Shown in pieces: positions 8,798 through 17,715 of a stretch of DNA of 64,000 nt; position 1 is the stretch's first letter, and the number at the start of each line of letters is the position of its first letter. Both the position numbers and the translations under genes were made by a program. The notes beneath the pieces were generated by a model, which saw only the letters and a list, made by a program, of their open reading frames with translations, did no database searches and had not been told where the DNA came from. The stretch is from an uncultured Bacteroidota bacterium (lineage in GTDB: Bacteria > Bacteroidota > Bacteroidia > UKL13-3): positions 1 through 64,000 of the forward strand of contig CAISCU010000035.1 of the NCBI GenBank assembly GCA_903883965.1. The letters are read 5' to 3'.

Positions 8798-9976
8798 TTA
8801 ATCAACCACCATAAGCAATCCTTTGAGGTACTCCCCTTCTGGATGGTAAATATTTATTGGATGGTCTTCAGGTTGGGAGAGCTGTTCCAAAATTCTGACA
8901 TTTCTACCCGTTTCAGCAGCTGCAGAAAAAACAATTTTCCTGAACAAGTCTTTGTCTATATGTTGGCTGCAACTGTATGTGAATATAAGTCCACCAGCCT
9001 TTACTTTTGAAAATCCGAGTTTATTTAAATTCTTGTATCCTTTTGCAGCGTTGTCAACCGCTCTTGAATGTTTGGCAAAAGCAGGGGGATCTAATACAAT
9101 GATATCATAAAAATCAGCCGGAGCTTGTTTTAAATAATCAAAAACATCGGCAACAAAACTTTCATGCTTATTTGCATGTCCACACAACAAAACATTTTCG
9201 TCACAAAGAGAAATGGCATCTTTTGAACTGTCAACAGAATGAACCAAATGAGCTCCTGCCTCTAAAGCATAAATACTGAAACCTCCAGAGTAAGAAAAGG
9301 TATTCAATACCGTTTTTTGGGCGGCATAATTTGCCAATATCTGTCTGTTTTTTCGTTGGTCAATAAAAAAACCAGTTTTTTGACCTGTTTCTACATTGAT
9401 GCTGAATTTATTGCCATTTTCTAAAACTGTTACTGGCATTTCTTTAGCTTGGTATACCCATGTTGATACTGATTCAACTTGCTCCAAAAGTTGGGTACTT
9501 TGTTTTGTTTTGAGATAAATGTACTCAAATCCCATTTCTTTAAAAATAGGATACAAAATAGCAGACAAACGCTCTGTTCCTTTAATGAGTAATTGTAATA
9601 CCAACACATCGGCATATACATCAGCAATGATACCTGGAAAGAAATCTCCTTCCGCATGCAATAAGCGGTAACAAGTAGTTGTATTTGAATCAATGAGTCT
9701 TTTTCTCAACTCAAATGCATTGTTTAATTTTTGTCTCCAATATGCATTATCTAAAGCAATGGGTTCACTGGTAAATTCAAAGATGCGACACACAATTTGA
9801 GATTGAGTTGAAAAAAAACCATACCCCAATAACTCATTGTGATTGGTTTGAATCATTACTATTTCACCATTTTCAGCGTTGGGTAATTGCTTTACAGCCC
9901 CAGAAAACAACCAAGGATGTCTGTTAATGAGTGAACGCTCTCTGCCGCTCTTTAAAATTATTTTCTTGAATTCCAT
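8798..9976 (-). CDS. rlmI: RlmI-type 23S rRNA (cytosine-5) methyltransferase
   Basis: This SAM-dependent RNA methyltransferase of 392 residues resembles RlmI, which makes m5C1962 in 23S rRNA. An N-terminal PUA domain (about 1-75) has the typical LKSGRERSLINRHPWLFSGAV opening. The Rossmann methyltransferase domain shows motif I NTFSYSGGFS (225-234), DPPAF (296-300) and the catalytic-Cys motif SCSQH (335-339). Length matches the family. A TAnnTTTG box on the minus strand at 9985-9992 is only 8 nt before the ATG and has no -33 partner, so its role is uncertain. The gene is divergent from the next one across about 106 nt. Confidence 0.88.
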   Translation of the reverse strand: MEFKKIILKSGRERSLINRHPWLFSGAVKQLPNAENGEIVMIQTNHNELLGYGFFSTQSQIVCRIFEFTSEPIALDNAYWRQKLNNAFELRKRLIDSNTTTCYRLLHAEGDFFPGIIADVYADVLVLQLLIKGTERLSAILYPIFKEMGFEYIYLKTKQSTQLLEQVESVSTWVYQAKEMPVTVLENGNKFSINVETGQKTGFFIDQRKNRQILANYAAQKTVLNTFSYSGGFSIYALEAGAHLVHSVDSSKDAISLCDENVLLCGHANKHESFVADVFDYLKQAPADFYDIIVLDPPAFAKHSRAVDNAAKGYKNLNKLGFSKVKAGGLIFTYSCSQHIDKDLFRKIVFSAAAETGRNVRILEQLSQPEDHPINIYHPEGEYLKGLLMVVD

Positions 9977-10082
9977 GTGTGCAGCAAATATAATGGTAGT
10001 TAAGGCAAAAGCTGTTGATGCAATTTGAAGAATTTAAAAGCATATTTCATGGGCATCTATTTTTTTACTTAATTGCGTATGC

Positions 10083-10838
10083 ATGAGAGCCTGGTTCACA
10101 TACTGTTTTTTACTAAATGCAATCCTTTGGGGTATGGCAGTAAATGCACAAAACAACTATCAAAAACCTGTTGTTTATATGATCAAAGGTTTTGTTGTAG
10201 GTGCAGATACCTCTCAAACAATTCCACTTGCTAATATTTTAAATAAACAATCGCAAGACCGTTTCATGAGCAATCGTTTTGGTGCTTTTGGAATTCCAGT
10301 TACTGAAAATGATACTTTGGTATTTAGTGTGATTGGATACCAAAATTATGAGTTGCCTGTTAAAAAATATGTCATTATCAATTACCAATTTCCTATAAAA
10401 GTGAGGCTCAAACCTTTGTCATACCAGTTAAAACAACTGGATGTAAGCTATAGAAAAAAAAGACAAGACAGCCTTGCCAGTAGAGCTGCAATCATGCTTA
10501 AAAAAAGCCCATTACTAAACGATTACAACCATGTTCAATCTTGGATTAACGGAAATTCAGGAACACCTTTGAATGACTTTTTAAGTGCAGGAAATGCCAA
10601 AATGAAAGAATACACCAAACTAATGCACCTGATTGAACTGTATCAAGAACAGCAAAAAGTAGATGAACGTTTAACCGACGAGCTCATTTGTAGAGCTACT
10701 GGTATGCAACTGAATTTAGTTCCTGCTTATAGAAAATTTTGCAAACTACCCCATTACTTTATTTTAAATGCCAGCGATTACGAACTGGTTTTAGCCATTA
10801 AAGATTGTTTCAAAGATTTTAAATTGATTAAAAATTAA
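10083..10838 (+). CDS. Exported protein with carboxypeptidase-regulatory-like domain, function unknown
   Basis: This is a 251-residue protein with a signal peptide (MRAWFTYCFLLNAILWGMAVNAQ, cleavage after the NAQ region). Residues 33-110 read as a beta-sandwich of the carboxypeptidase-D regulatory-like type common in Bacteroidota: GFVVGADTSQTIPLANI, then DRFMSNRFGAFGIPV and DTLVFSVIGYQNYEL. The rest (about 120-251) is charged and helical and is not recognised. It contains the LKQLDVSYRKKRQDS junction often seen after such domains. The stop is 2 nt before the next start, so the two are probably co-transcribed. Periplasmic or outer-membrane location is inferred; the role is unknown. Confidence 0.72.
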   Translation: MRAWFTYCFLLNAILWGMAVNAQNNYQKPVVYMIKGFVVGADTSQTIPLANILNKQSQDRFMSNRFGAFGIPVTENDTLVFSVIGYQNYELPVKKYVIINYQFPIKVRLKPLSYQLKQLDVSYRKKRQDSLASRAAIMLKKSPLLNDYNHVQSWINGNSGTPLNDFLSAGNAKMKEYTKLMHLIELYQEQQKVDERLTDELICRATGMQLNLVPAYRKFCKLPHYFILNASDYELVLAIKDCFKDFKLIKN

Positions 10839-10840
10839 AC

Positions 10841-11254
10841 ATGTTAAAAGACATCCAATCTTCTGAGATCCCCAACATTGCTATTGCTGCAATTCAAGAA
10901 TTCAACGAAAACCAAATTCCTGAATGGTACATTTATTTTATCAATTATTCACGCTTGAATTTAAGTGGTGTATTGATCAGTTCTAAAGGCTGGGGAGAAA
11001 TTGATGGCAAAGAAAAAGAAACTTCCGTATTGAGGCATTTTTTAGACCAAGTAGAAGCAATGAGTTTTAGAAAAGTGGAGGCCATCCAAACAGATGTTTT
11101 TTGTTTGTTTAACCAATATTGGATGAGTGGTTATGCCAATGACTATATGATAGATTATAAATTTATATTTGAACCCAATAGCATTGATGTTGACAAATTA
11201 GAAATGGTGAGTTTGATAAACCAAAAGGGCATCATTTTATATGCCGAAAATTAA
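10841..11254 (+). CDS. Small soluble protein of unknown function
   Basis: This is a 137-residue protein with no signal peptide or membrane segment. It looks like a mixed alpha/beta single domain: an N-terminal helix, then strands around WYIYFINYSRLNLSGVLISSKGWGEID, and a C-terminal YKFIFEPNSIDVDKLEMVSL. I do not recognise the family. It follows the exported protein after 2 nt, so the pair forms a likely operon. Its stop codon interlocks with that of the convergent small membrane protein: TTAA at 11251-11254 supplies TAA on both strands. Confidence 0.65.
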   Translation: MLKDIQSSEIPNIAIAAIQEFNENQIPEWYIYFINYSRLNLSGVLISSKGWGEIDGKEKETSVLRHFLDQVEAMSFRKVEAIQTDVFCLFNQYWMSGYANDYMIDYKFIFEPNSIDVDKLEMVSLINQKGIILYAEN

Positions 11255-11493
11255 TCAGATTTAGTATCTCTGAGTAATTTTAAAAATGCCAATGCACCCA
11301 ATAAAACAATAACCAAAAAGCCGTATTGTTCTTTCTTGTAAAACTCAATAGCTAAAAACAAGACCCCAATTGAGAAGGCTATGTATTTGAACCATTGAAA
11401 CCATTTTCCCTTGAATTTATTGTTTCTAATGACAATATAAATCAGAGCTGCAACAATTGAAGCAGTTACAACAAATAAATAGTTGGTATCCAT
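11251..11493 (-). CDS. Small membrane protein (two to three helices), unknown function
   Basis: This is an 80-residue protein. The ATG at 11493 is preferred over a further upstream start at 11511 because it begins the first hydrophobic helix and overlaps the alkaline-phosphatase stop codon as TAATG, a typical translational-coupling arrangement. Three short hydrophobic stretches (YLFVVTASIVAALIYIVI, YIAFSIGVLFLAI, FLVIVLLGALAFL) are separated by basic loops. No motif is recognised. The coupling suggests it is made together with the phosphatase. Confidence 0.6.
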   Translation of the reverse strand: MDTNYLFVVTASIVAALIYIVIRNNKFKGKWFQWFKYIAFSIGVLFLAIEFYKKEQYGFLVIVLLGALAFLKLLRDTKSD

Positions 11494-12560
11494 TAATTGA
11501 GTCTTAAACACTTTTTAATTTTTTGAAAAATAGCCGTATTTTGGTATATACCTGTAAAATTTTCGGCTCCAGGTCCATAAGCAAATACAGGAACCATTAC
11601 ACCAGAATGTCCCTTTGATGCATAGTTTACTTCAAACTGTTTTGGATTGGTAGTAGATTTCAATAAACTAAGCCCTCCGGTTTCATGATCGGCAGTTACA
11701 ATAACCAATGTTTCTTTGTCTTTGGCAGCTTGATCCAATACATAGTTAATACTTTCATTAAAATCCAATAATTCTAATTTCATGTATTCAAAATCATTGG
11801 CATGTCCTCCCCAATCAATTTGAGAACCTTCTATCATGATGAGCCCTCTAGAGGCATTGCTTAGATGATTTAATGCCAATTCTGAGGCTTGAGTTAAGTA
11901 ATTGCCCCTACCCTCTTTGATTGATTGCATGCCATCTGGAGCGAGTGTATAGATAAATTGATTGGAATTGACTGCATGAATGAAAGTATCAGCATACAAT
12001 TGAAATCCCTTTTGTATCAATAATGAATCAAGCGCTATACCATCAGTTCTATTGTAAATAAACTTACTTCCACCACCAATAGCTATATCACAATTGCCGT
12101 TCAAAAGAAATTTGGCAATCTCTTCTTCAGAATTTCTAGATGCCACATGTGCATAAAACGAAGCTGGTGTAGCATGTGTAATTGAGGAGGTAGCAACCAC
12201 AGCTGTTTTGCCATTTGCTTTTTTAACAAGTTCAAACAAACCTATTTGTGCTTGGTCAAACTCATCCACTCCAATTGCACCATTTTTGGCTTTTTTTCCA
12301 ATTGCAAATGCAGTTGCTCCTGCTCCACTATCTGTTACATAATTGTCTGCTGAAGCAGTCTGAGAAAAACCTATCACCGAAAAACGAGCAAAAGCGTTTT
12401 GTCCGGAATAATTGGTCAATGCGCCTGAAATTTGAGTCAATCCCATTCCATCTCCAATCATGAAAACAACTCTTTTAGGCAATTTAGGTTTTGCATTAAG
12501 TATGTAAGAGCCGGCAATTGAAAGTAAGACAAAAAGAATAACTAAAACAATATTTTTCAT
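11493..12560 (-). CDS. Alkaline phosphatase (PhoA superfamily), exported
   Basis: This exported metal-dependent phosphomonoesterase of 355 residues is shorter than E. coli PhoA but has the core. An N-terminal hydrophobic segment (4-22) is a signal peptide or anchor. Metal ligand Asp37 lies in IGDGMG, and the nucleophile Ser78 follows Asp77 in TDSGAGATAFA. Further metal-site motifs are HATPASFYAHVASR, IEGSQIDWGGHANDF, TADHETGG (Asp291, His292) and KGHSG (His318). All expected two-zinc ligands are visible. It probably releases phosphate from organic phosphate in the periplasm. The downstream small membrane protein overlaps its stop by one base. A short hairpin lies 7 nt upstream. Confidence 0.9.
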   Translation of the reverse strand: MKNIVLVILFVLLSIAGSYILNAKPKLPKRVVFMIGDGMGLTQISGALTNYSGQNAFARFSVIGFSQTASADNYVTDSGAGATAFAIGKKAKNGAIGVDEFDQAQIGLFELVKKANGKTAVVATSSITHATPASFYAHVASRNSEEEIAKFLLNGNCDIAIGGGSKFIYNRTDGIALDSLLIQKGFQLYADTFIHAVNSNQFIYTLAPDGMQSIKEGRGNYLTQASELALNHLSNASRGLIMIEGSQIDWGGHANDFEYMKLELLDFNESINYVLDQAAKDKETLVIVTADHETGGLSLLKSTTNPKQFEVNYASKGHSGVMVPVFAYGPGAENFTGIYQNTAIFQKIKKCLRLN

Positions 12561-12566
12561 CTAACA

Positions 12567-12585
12567 AAATAAGAAAATCTTATTT
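12567..12585 (-). terminator. Weak hairpin between dprA and the phosphatase gene
   Basis: A perfect 8-bp A/T-rich stem (AAATAAGA and TCTTATTT) has a 3-nt loop. On the minus strand it follows dprA and precedes the phosphatase start by 7 nt. The stem is weak and the following tract is TGTTAG, so termination is uncertain. Confidence 0.3.
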
Positions 12586-12602
12586 GAAATGCCTAATTGT
12601 TT

Positions 12603-13700
12603 TTAGCGCATTTCATAGTAATTGCCGGGTAATTGACGAATTACTCCGGAAAACTCTAATTCCAACAATTTCATAGACAAAGTACCTGAATCTTCTGCAA
12701 CCAATGCATTTAAAATTGAATCAAAACCAACACGCTTTCCTTGCATTAAAACTCCTATTACATCGGCATGTTTTTCTATTAAATTGAAATCAAAATCGAG
12801 TTGTTTAGGTGCGTATTGAGTTGAATCTGTCCATCCCAAATCAGTTAATAAATCATCCGGGTGATTGATTAAAATGGCTTTATTTTGACGGATCAATTCG
12901 TTACAACCCAAAGAATGGTATTCGGTAGGCCTACCAGGCAATGCAAACACATCTTTGTTGTAAGAATTTGCTATTTCAGCAGTAATTTTAGCACCACCCT
13001 TTACAGAGGTTTCTACAACTACTAGTGCATCACATAGACCTGCTACAATTCTGTTCCTTTTGGGGAAATTTTCTGGCAGGGGTTTAACATCACAAAAATA
13101 ATCCGTAATTACCCCTCCTAATTGGGCCATTTCTTCAGCTAGGCCTCTATTTTTAGCTGGATAAAAATGGTGAAATCCAGAACCCAAAACTCCAATAGTT
13201 GGTAACTGATTGGCAACAGCAGCTTGATGAGCTATAGCATCTATGCCAATAGCCAAACCACTAACAATGGTGCATGCACTTGACTTTAAAGAATGAACCA
13301 ATGAATTGGTAAAATCTTTCCCATATTCAGAACTTTTACGTGTTCCAACAATACCAATGATACGGTTGGGGTTCAAGTTTAAATGGCCTTTCCCATAGAA
13401 TAAAAATGGCGCGTCTGGGAAAGATTTCAATCGCACAGGATAATTAGACATGCCAAAACAATATACCTGTAAAGACAGCGATTGAATCTGTTTCATTTCC
13501 TCATCAACTACAGAAAAATCTGAGAATGCCAAGATGGCTTCTGCATGTTTGGCCTGAATTCCTGGTATAGCAATCAAATTATTATAGTTGCTATTGAACA
13601 CAGCTTTAGCGCTTCCCATGGCAAGTAATAAATTTTTGGCTGTAATGTCGCCAATAGTAGGCACCATTTTGAGTGCCAATGCATATTCAATTTCGGTCAT
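12603..13700 (-). CDS. dprA: DNA processing protein DprA (Smf)
   Basis: DprA binds incoming single-stranded DNA and loads RecA during natural transformation. The 365 residues show an N-terminal helix-hairpin-helix/SAM-like part (MVPTIGDITAKNLL, IPGIQAKHAEAIL), the Rossmann-like core with GIVGTRKSSEYG, SGLAIGIDAIAH, GVLGSGFHHFYPAKN and NFPKRNRIVAGL, and a C-terminal winged-helix (DML1-like) region ending near the stop. All core motifs are intact, so the protein should be functional. The gene is 35 nt downstream of the nucleoside phosphorylase on the same strand. No other competence gene adjoins it, although cinA lies 24 kb away. Confidence 0.93.
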   Translation of the reverse strand: MTEIEYALALKMVPTIGDITAKNLLLAMGSAKAVFNSNYNNLIAIPGIQAKHAEAILAFSDFSVVDEEMKQIQSLSLQVYCFGMSNYPVRLKSFPDAPFLFYGKGHLNLNPNRIIGIVGTRKSSEYGKDFTNSLVHSLKSSACTIVSGLAIGIDAIAHQAAVANQLPTIGVLGSGFHHFYPAKNRGLAEEMAQLGGVITDYFCDVKPLPENFPKRNRIVAGLCDALVVVETSVKGGAKITAEIANSYNKDVFALPGRPTEYHSLGCNELIRQNKAILINHPDDLLTDLGWTDSTQYAPKQLDFDFNLIEKHADVIGVLMQGKRVGFDSILNALVAEDSGTLSMKLLELEFSGVIRQLPGNYYEMR

Positions 13701-13735
13701 GTTTTGGGGTAGAAAACGAGTAATTATAGGTTATA

Positions 13736-14587
13736 TCAAATATGTGTTAAAACAGATTCAATGGCCTCTTGCATTTTGAAGGATGGCTGTTGGCTAAATT
13801 CATGAGTCATTCTATTGGCTAAAATGACATTGATTGAGATGGCTTCAAATCCAAATAATTGAGACAATCCTAAAATAGCAGCGGTTTCCATTTCAAAATT
13901 GGTGAGCCAAATATTGCCTTCTTGAAACGAGGCCAAATCCTTGATAAAAGTTGGGTTTTGAATGGCATTTCTCAGTTGTCTGCCTTGTGGGGCATAAAAC
14001 CCAGAACAAGTAACAGTTGTTCCTCTAGTCCAATGGGCGGGCATTAATTCATTTAACCCTTGAGATGCTTTTACAAAATAGGGTTTTATAAAAGATAGTT
14101 TTAAAGCCTTTGCCAAATTAGGTAACTCCAAGTTTTGAGAATTTTCATAATACCAAAGTAAGTTGTCTAATCCTACGGCTGCCTCCGAAACCAATATAGA
14201 ATCAATTGGAATGGATGCTTGAATGGCTCCTGAAGTACCAATTCTAATAATTTTTAAACCCTTTGGATTTGGATGCAATTCTCTTGTTTTAAGGTTTACA
14301 TGAACCAATGCATCGAGCTCATTTAAAACAATGTCTATATTGTCGGTACCTATACCGGTAGAAATAACCGAAATGCGTTTATTTCCAAGGGTTCCAGTAT
14401 GGGTTACAAACTCTCTTTTATGCTTTTTTAACTCAATGTTGTCAAAATGTTTAGACACCTCTGGAACCCGATCTTGGTCGCCTACTAAAATAACTGTATC
14501 TGCCAGATCTTCAGGCAATAAGTTCAAATGATAGACACTTCCATCAGCATTTAAAACGAGCTCAGTTTCAGAAATTATTGTTTTCAT
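13736..14587 (-). CDS. Nucleoside phosphorylase, uridine-phosphorylase-like (PNP/UDP family)
   Basis: This 283-residue enzyme is expected to cleave a nucleoside with phosphate to give the base and (deoxy)ribose-1-phosphate. Phosphate-binding motifs are VGDQDR (about 35-40), TGIGTDNIDIVLNEL and RIGTSGAI. The base and ribose site is marked by CSGFYAPQGRQLR and FEMETAAILGL, whose Glu binds the ribose hydroxyls. The overall order fits the NP-I family. Substrate (uridine or purine) cannot be decided. It is divergent from the universal stress protein with 62 nt between starts, and upstream of dprA on the same strand. Confidence 0.85.
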   Translation of the reverse strand: MKTIISETELVLNADGSVYHLNLLPEDLADTVILVGDQDRVPEVSKHFDNIELKKHKREFVTHTGTLGNKRISVISTGIGTDNIDIVLNELDALVHVNLKTRELHPNPKGLKIIRIGTSGAIQASIPIDSILVSEAAVGLDNLLWYYENSQNLELPNLAKALKLSFIKPYFVKASQGLNELMPAHWTRGTTVTCSGFYAPQGRQLRNAIQNPTFIKDLASFQEGNIWLTNFEMETAAILGLSQLFGFEAISINVILANRMTHEFSQQPSFKMQEAIESVLTHI

Positions 14588-14621
14588 GTGACAAAGAATT
14601 AAGCAGGTAAATTAAATCAAT

Positions 14622-14629
14622 TACATTTG
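14622..14629 (+). promoter_or_regulatory. Bacteroidota -7 box upstream of the universal stress gene
   Basis: TACATTTG fits the Bacteroidota -7 consensus TAnnTTTG and lies 20 nt before the ATG at 14650. No clear TTG box is present 19-21 nt further upstream, so only half of the promoter is supported. Confidence 0.45.
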
Positions 14630-14649
14630 CAAACAAATAAATTTGAAAT

Positions 14650-15528
14650 ATGAGTAACCCTAAAAACAAAATGTTGATCCCGATAGACTTTTCGGAAATC
14701 TCATTTAATGCATTGACACATGCCGCACAAATTGCGAAACATTTCGACAACGACTTGGTATTGTTAAGCATTTTAGAAGATGACTTCTTGAGCAATATTT
14801 TTTCGTTTAGTAAAAACGACATGAAAGAAAACTTAGCCAAAGAAGCACTCAAATCACGTTTAAAAGAAAAAGCAGAGGAATTGTTAAAGCCTTTACATAT
14901 CAATTACGAACTGTCAGTTAAAAGTGGTAAAATTTATAAAACCATTATTGAAACTGCAGAAGAGTTTGGTTGTGATTCAATTATTATGGGAACACATGGT
15001 GCAAGTGGTGCTGAAAGAATTATTGGCAGCAATGCCAGTAGAGTAATCAGTTACAGTTCAACCCCTGTTATTGTTGTAAAAACGAGCAAAAACCCAAATG
15101 CTTACAAAAATATTGTGTTTCCATTAGACCTATCATCAGAATCAAAACAAAAGGTAAAATGGGCCATACATTTAGGTAAATCATACCATTCAACCATTCA
15201 TATTTTAACACATAAAGTTGGAGATGAATTTTTAAACAATAAGTTAATGGCCAATTTGAAACAAATTCAACTTTTGTTAGATGAAAATGGCATTCAACAC
15301 TCAGTAACAATTTCAGAAGATAGCAATGATTTTGCAAGAAAAACGCTAGAATTTGCTGAACTTAAATTGGCTGATTTGATCATGATCATGACACAACAAG
15401 AAGACAAATCAATCAGAGAATACATTATTGAAACCTATGCACAACAAATTGTAAACGATGCAGGTAATGTTCCAGTAATGTGTATCAATCCCAATTATGA
15501 TGGCTTTAAATCTGAGTTTGTAATTTAA
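14650..15528 (+). CDS. Tandem universal stress protein (UspA family)
   Basis: This cytoplasmic protein of 292 residues has two Usp domains. The first (about 5-145) has the opening MLIPIDFSE and the nucleotide-binding signature GTHG (114-117) with GSNAS (126-130), so it should bind ATP. The second (about 150-285) begins NIVFPLDLSSES but has no glycine signature before its C-terminal strand, so it is probably non-binding and structural. This asymmetric arrangement is common in double Usp proteins. It is transcribed alone and ends at the 38-nt palindromic terminator. The stress role is inferred from the family. Confidence 0.9.
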   Translation: MSNPKNKMLIPIDFSEISFNALTHAAQIAKHFDNDLVLLSILEDDFLSNIFSFSKNDMKENLAKEALKSRLKEKAEELLKPLHINYELSVKSGKIYKTIIETAEEFGCDSIIMGTHGASGAERIIGSNASRVISYSSTPVIVVKTSKNPNAYKNIVFPLDLSSESKQKVKWAIHLGKSYHSTIHILTHKVGDEFLNNKLMANLKQIQLLLDENGIQHSVTISEDSNDFARKTLEFAELKLADLIMIMTQQEDKSIREYIIETYAQQIVNDAGNVPVMCINPNYDGFKSEFVI

Positions 15529-15548
15529 GCACAAACTACAAAAAAGAT

Positions 15549-15586
15549 TTAACAAAAAAGCGAACCTAGGTTCGCTTTTTTGTTAA
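15549..15586. terminator. Perfect 38-nt palindrome, bidirectional intrinsic terminator
   Basis: The two 19-base halves are exact reverse complements centred on CCTAGG. The stem has a GCGAACC core flanked by six A on one side and six T on the other, so transcripts from either strand form a GC hairpin followed by a U run. It lies between the convergent stress-protein and deoxynucleoside-kinase genes and serves both. Confidence 0.88.
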
Positions 15587-15596
15587 TATTTAATTG

Positions 15597-16208
15597 TTAA
15601 AATAAGCCATTTGTTTCTGCTTCAATCCTTGAAATGATACTGCCTAAATGTTCTGAATTTTCGGCAAAATTTAGATCGTCTACTTCAATAATAATGTGTT
15701 TGCCTCTGTAACTACTGATCCAAGCTTCATAACGCTCATTGAGTCTTCTGAGGTAATCTAGGCGAATACTGTCTTCATACTCTCTTCCTCTTTTTTGAAT
15801 ATTGTTAACCAAATGAGGAATTCCTGCCCTGAGATACACCATTAAATCTGGTGGTTTAACGGTTTGCACCATTGAATCAAATAACCTTTGATAGGTATCA
15901 AAATCTCTGGTACTCATTAGGCCCATGCTGTGTAAGTTGGGTGCAAATATGTTGGCGTCTTCATAAATGGTTCTGTCTTGAATGACATTTTTCTTCCCCT
16001 TTTGAATTTGCAAAATTGAATTGTACCTGGTGTTCAAGAAATAAATTTGCATGTTGAAGCTCCACCTTTGCATGTCTTCATAAAAGTCACTGATATAGGG
16101 GTTGTCTTCTACATTCTCATAATGAGGCTCAAATTTATAATGCTTAGACAACAAGGTTGTCAAAGTTGTTTTTCCCGATCCAATATTTCCGGCTATCCCT
16201 AAATGCAT
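15597..16208 (-). CDS. Deoxynucleoside kinase (dNK/dGK-dAK family)
   Basis: This salvage enzyme phosphorylates a deoxynucleoside with ATP. The frame is open to 16289, but the ATG at 16208 (MHLGIAGNIGSGKTT) places the P-loop GNIGSGKT at 7-14 and gives 203 residues, the usual size. The upstream extension is hydrophobic and untypical. Other motifs are NTRYNS, the DRT motif in DRTIYEDANIF, LRAGIPHLVNNI and the arginine-rich lid KRGREYE. Whether purine or pyrimidine deoxynucleosides are preferred is unclear; bacterial relatives are often dAK/dGK. It shares the palindromic terminator with the stress protein and is divergent from the nuclease gene. Confidence 0.88.
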   Translation of the reverse strand: MHLGIAGNIGSGKTTLTTLLSKHYKFEPHYENVEDNPYISDFYEDMQRWSFNMQIYFLNTRYNSILQIQKGKKNVIQDRTIYEDANIFAPNLHSMGLMSTRDFDTYQRLFDSMVQTVKPPDLMVYLRAGIPHLVNNIQKRGREYEDSIRLDYLRRLNERYEAWISSYRGKHIIIEVDDLNFAENSEHLGSIISRIEAETNGLF

Positions 16209-16311
16209 ATCTCTAAGCTGTATTAATTCTAAACAACAATTATACATTAAAAAAACAAAATAGATATACAAAAAATAAGAAGTGTACAATTAAAATAACC
16301 TAACTTGCAGT

Positions 16312-17715
16312 ATGAATATACAATTTATGGGAGCTGCCAAAATGGTAACAGGCAGCAAGCATCTAATTACTACCCCAAATCAAACAAAAATCTTATTGGA
16401 TTGTGGCCTGGTTCAAGGCGTTCACGACGACAAAATAGACTACAACAGAAATTTTGGGTTTGACCCATCAAGTGTAGATTATGTAATACTATCTCATGCC
16501 CATATAGACCATTCTGGTTTATTGCCTAGATTGGTTAAAGAAGGATTCAAAGGAATTGTTTTTTGCACTTCTGGTACAGCCGATTTGTGTAAGATTATGC
16601 TCTTAGATTCTGCGCATATTCAAACTGCAGACTTAGGCTATTTAAACAAGAAAAGAACTAAGAAAAATCTCAAAACTATTGATCCACTTTACGATATTGA
16701 AGATGTAGAAGCCGTCCTAAAAATGTTTCAGATAGTAGATTACGACCAAACTATCAAAGTAAACAATGAATTCAGTTTTCTATTTACCGATGCAGGACAT
16801 TTACTCGGATCTGCATGTGTCCATCTAAAAATTAAAACTGGGCCAAGGAAATATAAAAAAATAACTTACACAGGAGATATTGGTAAATACGGAGATTCTA
16901 TTTTGAGAGACCCCCAAGAATTTCCACAACCAGATATTTTAATCTGCGAAAGCACATATGGCAATAAATTACATCCAGTTGCAAAAGATGCTGAATTGGA
17001 ATTAATTCAAATTGTCAATGAAACTTGTATTGAGAAAAAAGGCAAGTTAATCATACCTGCATTTAGTGTAGACAGAACACAAGAAATTATTTATTTACTT
17101 GACCAAGCACACAACAGTGGTAAATTAGCACCCGTAAAAGTGTTTGTGGATAGCCCCTTGTCTGTAAAAGCTACAGATATCATGCGAAAACATGAAGAAT
17201 GTTACAGAGATGAATTCCTCAATTACATAGCTAAAGATGCAGACCCATTTGGATTTAAAAATTTAGAGTTTGTGAGTGATGTAGAAGCTTCTAAAGCAAT
17301 CAATGGCTTAACAGAACCATGCATCATAATTTCATCTAGTGGCATGGCAGAAGCCGGAAGGGTCAAACACCACATTGCCAATAACATTGAAAACCCGAAC
17401 ACAACCATACTTTTGGTGGGCTATTGCACACCAGAGAGCCTTGGGGGTAAATTAAAAGCAGGTTTACCTGTGGTTAGAATTTTTGGAGAAGAGTACCATG
17501 TGAAAGCAAAAGTGCAATCATTGGATTATTATTCGGCACATGCAGATTACACTGAAATGCTACATTTCTTAAAATGCATCAAAGCATCTAAAGTTGAAAA
17601 AACATTTTTAGTACATGGAGAATATGAAAACCAATTGGCATTTAAAGAACGTTTAATTGATGCAGGTTTCAGACATGTTTTTATACCAAATATGAAAGAA
17701 CAATTTGACCTTTAA
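16312..17715 (+). CDS. Metallo-beta-lactamase fold, beta-CASP RNA nuclease
   Basis: This 467-residue protein is of the CPSF73/YsgA-like beta-CASP group, predicted to be a zinc-dependent RNA endo/exonuclease. The metal site shows HAHIDH (His62, His64, Asp66, His67), the later His in GHLLGSA and the Asp in TYTGDIG. The beta-CASP insert carries CESTYGN, IIPAFSVDRTQE, FVDSPLS and ISSSGMAEAGRVKHH. The C-terminal RMMBL motif is SAHAD plus FLVHGE. All expected motifs are present. It belongs to the bacterial beta-CASP proteins that are not RNase J. Its TAA stop interlocks with the convergent permease stop within TTAA at 17712-17715. Confidence 0.9.
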   Translation: MNIQFMGAAKMVTGSKHLITTPNQTKILLDCGLVQGVHDDKIDYNRNFGFDPSSVDYVILSHAHIDHSGLLPRLVKEGFKGIVFCTSGTADLCKIMLLDSAHIQTADLGYLNKKRTKKNLKTIDPLYDIEDVEAVLKMFQIVDYDQTIKVNNEFSFLFTDAGHLLGSACVHLKIKTGPRKYKKITYTGDIGKYGDSILRDPQEFPQPDILICESTYGNKLHPVAKDAELELIQIVNETCIEKKGKLIIPAFSVDRTQEIIYLLDQAHNSGKLAPVKVFVDSPLSVKATDIMRKHEECYRDEFLNYIAKDADPFGFKNLEFVSDVEASKAINGLTEPCIIISSSGMAEAGRVKHHIANNIENPNTTILLVGYCTPESLGGKLKAGLPVVRIFGEEYHVKAKVQSLDYYSAHADYTEMLHFLKCIKASKVEKTFLVHGEYENQLAFKERLIDAGFRHVFIPNMKEQFDL

